From positions 1-16,838 of the forward strand of contig CAMDGJ010000034.1 of NCBI GenBank assembly GCA_945897545.1: a stretch of DNA of 16,838 nucleotides, written 5' to 3'. Both the position numbers and the translations under genes were made by a program. The stretch is from Flavobacterium psychrophilum. Its GTDB lineage: Bacteria > Bacteroidota > Bacteroidia > Flavobacteriales > Flavobacteriaceae. Below, piece after piece: positions 12,965 through 16,838 of the stretch. The number at the start of each line of letters is the position of its first letter. The stretch's first letter is position 1. Below the pieces are notes generated by a model that was not told the origin of the DNA, did not search any database, and saw nothing but the letters and a program-made list of their open reading frames with translations.

Positions 12965-12986
12965 ACTCTACTACTTACATATAATT
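12964..12986. promoter_or_regulatory. Degenerate second copy of the candidate operator
   Basis: It begins with AACTCTACTA, identical to 12759-12768, and matches the first dyad at 19 of 23 positions overall. It overlaps the leader stop codon and ends 9 nt before the receptor ATG. It may be a roadblock operator, an RNA element or the relic of a promoter duplication. Confidence 0.4.
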
Positions 12987-12995
12987 TATATAATA

Positions 12996-15557
12996 ATGAA
13001 AAATAGCTATACAAAAACAATATCGACCTTAATTTTAATTTTAATTTTCTCAACTTCTTATAGTCAAAACCTTTTAGAGGGGGAAGTTAAAAACGATGAT
13101 AATACACCTATAGAAGGTGTAAATATAATTATAAAAGGAACCACCAATAATACAACTTCAGATGTTAATGGAAAATTTGCTATACAAGCCAAAGCATTAC
13201 CATTTACAATTATTGTACAATACGGAGGTTATAACACAAAAGAACTTAAAATAAGTGAACTACCTACTAATGTAAAGCCTTTACTAATAACTATTTCTAC
13301 TGGAGAGGAAAAAGTGTTGTCTGAGGTAGTTGTTACATCAAGACGTAGAATAGAAAAAGTACAAGACATTCCCATTGCTGTGTCGGTAGTAACTGGAAAA
13401 CAAGCTGAACAAGCTGGCGCTTTCAATGTGAATCGCATCAAAGAACTAGTACCATCGGTTCAATTGTATTCGTCAAACCCAAGAAATACTGGAATTAACA
13501 TTCGTGGCCTAGGTTCACCATTCGGACTTACCAATGATGGTATCGATCCAGGTGTTGGTTTCTATGTTGACGGCGTTTACTATGCACGTCCAGCGGCAAC
13601 CACTCTAGATTTTATAGATGTGGAGCGAATTGAGGTATTACGTGGCCCGCAAGGTTCGTTGTTCGGCAAAAACACTACTTCGGGCGCTTTTAATATTACT
13701 AGCCGTAAAGCCAGCTTTACATCAGGTGCCAACTTTGAAGTGAGTTATGGAAATTATGCTTACTTGCAGGCCAAGGCATCAGTTACCGGAGCTTTAAGTT
13801 CAAAAATTGCTGGTAGATTATCATTTTCCGGAACGCAACGTGATGGTATTATTGAAAATATTGCAACTGGGAAACCTACAAACACCTTAAACAATCAAGG
13901 AATTAGAGGGCAATTGCTTTATTTTCCGTCTGAAAACACAAATATTACATTGGCGGCAGACATTACCACTCAACATAATGATGGATATGCACAAGTAGTT
14001 GCTGGTGTTGCTCCAACAAAAAGAGCAGCTTACCGCCAATTTAATGCCATTATTGCCGATTTGAATTACCAACTTCCAAGCTTGAATGCTTTTGACCGTA
14101 AAATTGACCACGACACTCCTTGGCGTTCTGGACAAGATTTAGGTGGAGCCTCTTTAAATATTGACACAAAAATTGGTGGTGGAACACTTACCTCAACCAC
14201 AGCTTGGCGCTTTTGGACTTGGGATCCATCCAATGACAGAGATTTTACTGGTTTGCAAGTGCTTGCCAAATCACAAAATCCATCAAGACAGACACAAGTA
14301 ACACAAGAAGTTCGTTATGCTGGTAAACTAACTTCAAAAATTAATGGTGTTGTGGGTGTGTTTTTTATTGATCAAACATCAAAAACTAAAGGTATAGAGG
14401 AATCAGGAAATGCACAATGGAGATTTTCTCAAAGTACTACCAACACGGCATTATGGAAAACTCCAGGTCTTTTTGAAGGATACGGAATAAAAACCAATGC
14501 TAAAATCCATTCAACCAGTGCGGCAGTTTTCGGACAATTGGACTGGGCAATAACAGATCGTTTGCACGTATTGCCAGGTTTAAGATACAATTATGATAAA
14601 AAAGATGCCGATTATGACCGTAAAACTTACGGTGGTCTTCAAACTACCGACCCTGCATTACTTGCTTTGAAAAAATTGGTTTATACAGATCAAGCATTTA
14701 CTTCAAGCACTGATGACACTGACTTTTCAGGGAATTTAACAGTGTCCTACAAGGCATCCGACAGAATCAATGCCTATGCTACTTATGCAAAAAGTTACAA
14801 ACCAGTCGGTGTGAATGTGGCAGGTCTTCCAACAATTGCTGGACAACCAGCTCTTGACCTTGCCGTAATTAAGCCTGAGGACGTTAACCATTATGAATTT
14901 GGAGTAAAAACTTCTCCTTATAAAAATTCTATATTAAACTTTACTTTCTATAATACAGACATTAAAGATTTTCAAACCAATGTTCAAGCAGCTGAATTAG
15001 GGGTAAATCGTGGGTATCTTGCCAATGCAGATAAAGTAAATGTAAAAGGCGCAGAACTAGATGCTAGTTTTGTACTTAACAAACACTTTAGCTTTAACGC
15101 TGCGGCAACGTATACTGACGGAAAGTATGTTAAATTCACAAATGCACCACTTCCAATTGAAGAAACAGGATCTGCAGTGTCGTTCAAAGATGTTTCTGGA
15201 ACTGATTTACCAGGAGTTTCTAAATGGTCAGGAAGCCTTGGAGGTGAATATACTAAAAATGCTAAATTCTTCGGAAATATAGGTAAGTTTTTTGTAGCAT
15301 TAGATGGTTATGCTCGTTCTGAATTTTCATCAAGTCCATCTGCTTCAAAATATTTGGTTGTTCCAGGTTACGCCATATTTAATGGTCGTCTTGGCTTTCG
15401 TGTAGCAGATGGTTTATCAGTTCACATTTGGGGACGGAACCTTTTGAACAAAGATTATTACGAACAATTATTGCCTGCGGGTGGTAATTCAGGACATTAT
15501 GCTGGTGTGCTAGGAGATCAAAGAACGTATGGAATCTCTTTGAGATATGCACTATAA
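12996..15557 (+). CDS. TonB-dependent outer-membrane receptor
   Basis: This 853-residue receptor imports a ligand across the outer membrane using TonB-ExbBD energy. In order it has a signal peptide (to about SYSQ, residue 24), a carboxypeptidase-regulatory-like beta domain (EGEVKNDDNTPIEGVNIIIKGTT...GKFAI, about 28-105), a plug (IPIAVSVVTGKQAEQAG, NIRGLGS, YVDGVYY, DVERIEVLRGPQGSLFGKNTTSGAFNI, about 120-230) and a 22-strand-type barrel. The barrel ends in YGISLRYAL with the typical terminal aromatic/hydrophobic strand. No SusD partner follows, so it is not a classical SusCD glycan system; a small ligand is more likely. The upstream Rrf2 regulator and Cys-rich leader point to a sulfur-containing or iron-linked ligand (inference). 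It ends at a hairpin terminator. Confidence 0.93.
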   Translation: MKNSYTKTISTLILILIFSTSYSQNLLEGEVKNDDNTPIEGVNIIIKGTTNNTTSDVNGKFAIQAKALPFTIIVQYGGYNTKELKISELPTNVKPLLITISTGEEKVLSEVVVTSRRRIEKVQDIPIAVSVVTGKQAEQAGAFNVNRIKELVPSVQLYSSNPRNTGINIRGLGSPFGLTNDGIDPGVGFYVDGVYYARPAATTLDFIDVERIEVLRGPQGSLFGKNTTSGAFNITSRKASFTSGANFEVSYGNYAYLQAKASVTGALSSKIAGRLSFSGTQRDGIIENIATGKPTNTLNNQGIRGQLLYFPSENTNITLAADITTQHNDGYAQVVAGVAPTKRAAYRQFNAIIADLNYQLPSLNAFDRKIDHDTPWRSGQDLGGASLNIDTKIGGGTLTSTTAWRFWTWDPSNDRDFTGLQVLAKSQNPSRQTQVTQEVRYAGKLTSKINGVVGVFFIDQTSKTKGIEESGNAQWRFSQSTTNTALWKTPGLFEGYGIKTNAKIHSTSAAVFGQLDWAITDRLHVLPGLRYNYDKKDADYDRKTYGGLQTTDPALLALKKLVYTDQAFTSSTDDTDFSGNLTVSYKASDRINAYATYAKSYKPVGVNVAGLPTIAGQPALDLAVIKPEDVNHYEFGVKTSPYKNSILNFTFYNTDIKDFQTNVQAAELGVNRGYLANADKVNVKGAELDASFVLNKHFSFNAAATYTDGKYVKFTNAPLPIEETGSAVSFKDVSGTDLPGVSKWSGSLGGEYTKNAKFFGNIGKFFVALDGYARSEFSSSPSASKYLVVPGYAIFNGRLGFRVADGLSVHIWGRNLLNKDYYEQLLPAGGNSGHYAGVLGDQRTYGISLRYAL

Positions 15558-15604
15558 TAATTAAATTTATTTTACTTCTAAATATGATTTAGATTTACTA
15601 ATAA

Positions 15605-15642
15605 AAAAAGTCCCTCCTTAATTATATAAGTTGGGACTTTTT
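15605..15642. terminator. Bidirectional terminator after the TonB receptor
   Basis: AAAAAGTCCC (15605-15614) pairs with GGGACTTTTT (15633-15642). The loop can extend the stem with CTTA/TAAG. T-runs on both strands serve the receptor and the converging LTxxQ gene. Confidence 0.88.
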
Positions 15643-15676
15643 AGCAAAATTAAAAAAGGTCTTATTATTATTGTTA

Positions 15677-16108
15677 CTATTGCTTGTTTTGCTCTTTCAT
15701 TTTAGCTTTTTCTTCTTCCTGCATAGCTTGATATTTAACAAATTGATCTGGAGTCAATATCGCTTTAATCTTATTGTCTGTTGCCTCTTTATCTTCCATA
15801 CGTGTTTTTCTCATTGCTTTTTTATCGGCATCACTAGGCACAACATTATTTTCTTTATTGGCTTTTTGTTGGGCTCTCATCGCTTCCCTTTTTACACTTT
15901 GTTCTGCAATAATTGGTTTAATTTGAGCTTGTTGACTGGCATCCAAATTTAATTCAGTTGTCATTTTAGTTAACAAAGCCTCGTTTTTTTGTTCTGGAGA
16001 TTTCATTTCCTTTGAACCTTTATCCTTTTTGATATTAGGCGTATTTGCCTCTTGTGCAAAATTAGAAACGCCAACTAAAAGTAGCGCTGCAATAATTAAT
16101 TTTTTCAT
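15677..16108 (-). CDS. LTxxQ/Spy-like periplasmic protein
   Basis: This 143-residue protein has a signal peptide (MKKLIIAALLLVGVSNFAQ, cleavage near AQ-EA). Its mature part is helical and highly charged, with two motifs of the Spy/CpxP type: LNLDASQQAQI and ILTPDQFVKYQAM. The second is an exact LTxxQ. The family includes the periplasmic ATP-independent chaperone Spy and stress sensor CpxP; Bacteroidota members are mostly uncharacterised. A similar gene order, LTxxQ protein downstream of an outer-membrane beta-barrel protein, suggests it may serve the barrel protein encoded just upstream (gap 128 nt). A TAACTTTA box (16122-16129, minus) may be its own promoter, one base off consensus. Confidence 0.85.
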   Translation of the reverse strand: MKKLIIAALLLVGVSNFAQEANTPNIKKDKGSKEMKSPEQKNEALLTKMTTELNLDASQQAQIKPIIAEQSVKREAMRAQQKANKENNVVPSDADKKAMRKTRMEDKEATDNKIKAILTPDQFVKYQAMQEEEKAKMKEQNKQ

Positions 16109-16236
16109 TATGTATGTTTTTTAAAGTTATAAATTTTAGACTTTGAAATTGATAAATGGTTTAATAAGAAAAATTACTATTTTAGCCTTCTAGCTTTTTT
16201 ATATTTTAAAAAAAAATTAACTACATTTTATTGGTT

Positions 16237-16838
16237 CTAATCATTTCCTCTGTATCGTCTATCCCCTCCGTCTCGTCCTCGACCGCCTTCTCGGTCACCT
16301 CTTCCTTCACCTTGAGTTGGTTTTTCTTTAACTCCACCAAACTGATCCATTTTGTAGGTTAATGAAAACATCGCATATCTTTTCAAAACAATATTTTCTT
16401 CATCCCTAATCGATGTTGCCGAAATGTTTCTACCATTACTTTGATTTTGGTCTAAAACATCATACACTTTTAGTTTTGCCATTAATCTTTTTTCTAAAAA
16501 GGTATAGGAAAGGCTTGTATTCCAGAGAAAAAAGTCTTTTTTGAATCCTGGAGCTAAATTTGAATTATAAGTGTAGCCAAAATCATTTCCGAAAATCCAA
16601 TTTGTAGGCCAATAATTTGTGACTTGTAGATTGGCTCTATGAACTATTGTAGAACTTGCTTTTATTCCAGAGTTTGAATAATTAGTTTCATCAAAGGTAA
16701 AATTATATGAAGGAGATACAATTAATAATTCCCCATATTCATAAGTAGTAAATACTCTAGGGGTTATTCTAAGTGATTTGGCGTCATACAAAACGGTATT
16801 AGTAAACCCTTTAGAGAGAGAAACATTTGCGTTTAATC
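16237..16838 (-). CDS. Outer-membrane beta-barrel protein, C-terminal part (N-terminus beyond right edge)
   Basis: About 200 residues are visible. The frame stays open to the window edge, so the apparent TTG start at 16791 is not real; reading upstream gives LNANVSLSKGFTNTVLYDAKS. Alternating beta strands (SLSYTFLEKRLMAKLKVYDVLDQN, VLKRYAMFSLTYKM) fit the C-terminal barrel of TonB-receptor-like or outer-membrane beta-barrel (PF14905-type) proteins, including the common LKVYDVLDQN turn. The last barrel strand is followed by a hydrophilic tail of about 27 residues rich in Gly, Arg, Glu and Asp (GEGRGDREGGRGRDGGDRRY). This is longer than a normal barrel end, which usually finishes in an aromatic residue. 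It is probably transcribed with the LTxxQ gene downstream. Confidence 0.85.
   Translation of the reverse strand, partial: LNANVSLSKGFTNTVLYDAKSLRITPRVFTTYEYGELLIVSPSYNFTFDETNYSNSGIKASSTIVHRANLQVTNYWPTNWIFGNDFGYTYNSNLAPGFKKDFFLWNTSLSYTFLEKRLMAKLKVYDVLDQNQSNGRNISATSIRDEENIVLKRYAMFSLTYKMDQFGGVKEKPTQGEGRGDREGGRGRDGGDRRYRGND

Noticed and set aside
12965..12995. Terminator or antiterminator after the leader ORF
   Set aside because: Only AT-rich weak pairing (ATATAA/TTATAT) is visible; no GC-containing stem with a T-run was found, so the mechanism of any attenuation stays open.
12996..15557. TonB receptor as the SusC of a polysaccharide utilisation locus
   Set aside because: No SusD-like gene or glycoside hydrolase is nearby, and the next gene is convergent behind a terminator.

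Overview
The window reads as chromosome of a flavobacterium (Bacteroidota, probably Flavobacterium or a close relative). The evidence is low GC, the TAnnTTTG promoter -7 box with no obvious Shine-Dalgarno sites, and gene families typical of this group: GSCFA, DUF4230, DUF5522, a long-form urocanate hydratase, a LemA/TPM cluster, and a TonB-dependent receptor with a carboxypeptidase-regulatory-like N-terminal domain. I see no tRNA, rRNA, CRISPR array, phage or transposase gene.

Layout. 1-778 (-): a PLP-dependent ACC deaminase/D-cysteine desulfhydrase-like enzyme, cut by the left edge, with no ATG start. 842-1168 (-): a small HExxH membrane protein whose frame is broken by one in-frame TGA. 1196-3435 (+): a DUF5522 protein and urocanate hydratase (hutU). 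3446-5025 (-): a two-gene unit, GSCFA protein then DUF4230 protein. 5372-5746 (+): a small secreted helical protein. It converges on alaS (5841-8507, -) across a shared hairpin terminator. 8510-8683: a 27-bp perfect inverted-repeat pair next to the alaS start. 8815-12274 (+): a cell-envelope cluster of M23 peptidase, MerR regulator, LemA, a soluble TPM protein and a secreted TPM protein with a Gly-rich tail. 12332-15557 (+): an Rrf2 regulator, a 42-residue leader ORF containing MMCMCCF, and a TonB-dependent receptor. 15677-16838 (-): an LTxxQ/Spy-like periplasmic protein behind the C-terminus of an outer-membrane beta-barrel protein that runs off the right edge.

Two things stand out. First, the window carries five copies of a GC-rich palindrome of about 27 bp (core CCCCC-TAA-CCCCC-GAA-GGGGG). 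Four lie inside genes without breaking the frame: the DUF5522 gene, hutU, the GSCFA gene and alaS. The fifth touches the MerR stop codon. Three copies encode nearly the same peptide, VPP(S/P)GVRGL or its variant. This looks like a mobile palindrome that adds peptides to host proteins, analogous to Rickettsia palindromic elements. Other spreading repeats occupy gaps and even one signal-peptide N-region.

Second, the Rrf2 / Cys-rich leader / TonB receptor region looks like a two-layer control system. An imperfect dyad overlaps the promoter, a degenerate copy lies between leader and receptor, and the leader has a run of Met and Cys codons. By analogy with cysteine-responsive leader ORFs in other bacteria, I infer that the receptor is induced when cysteine or sulfur is short.
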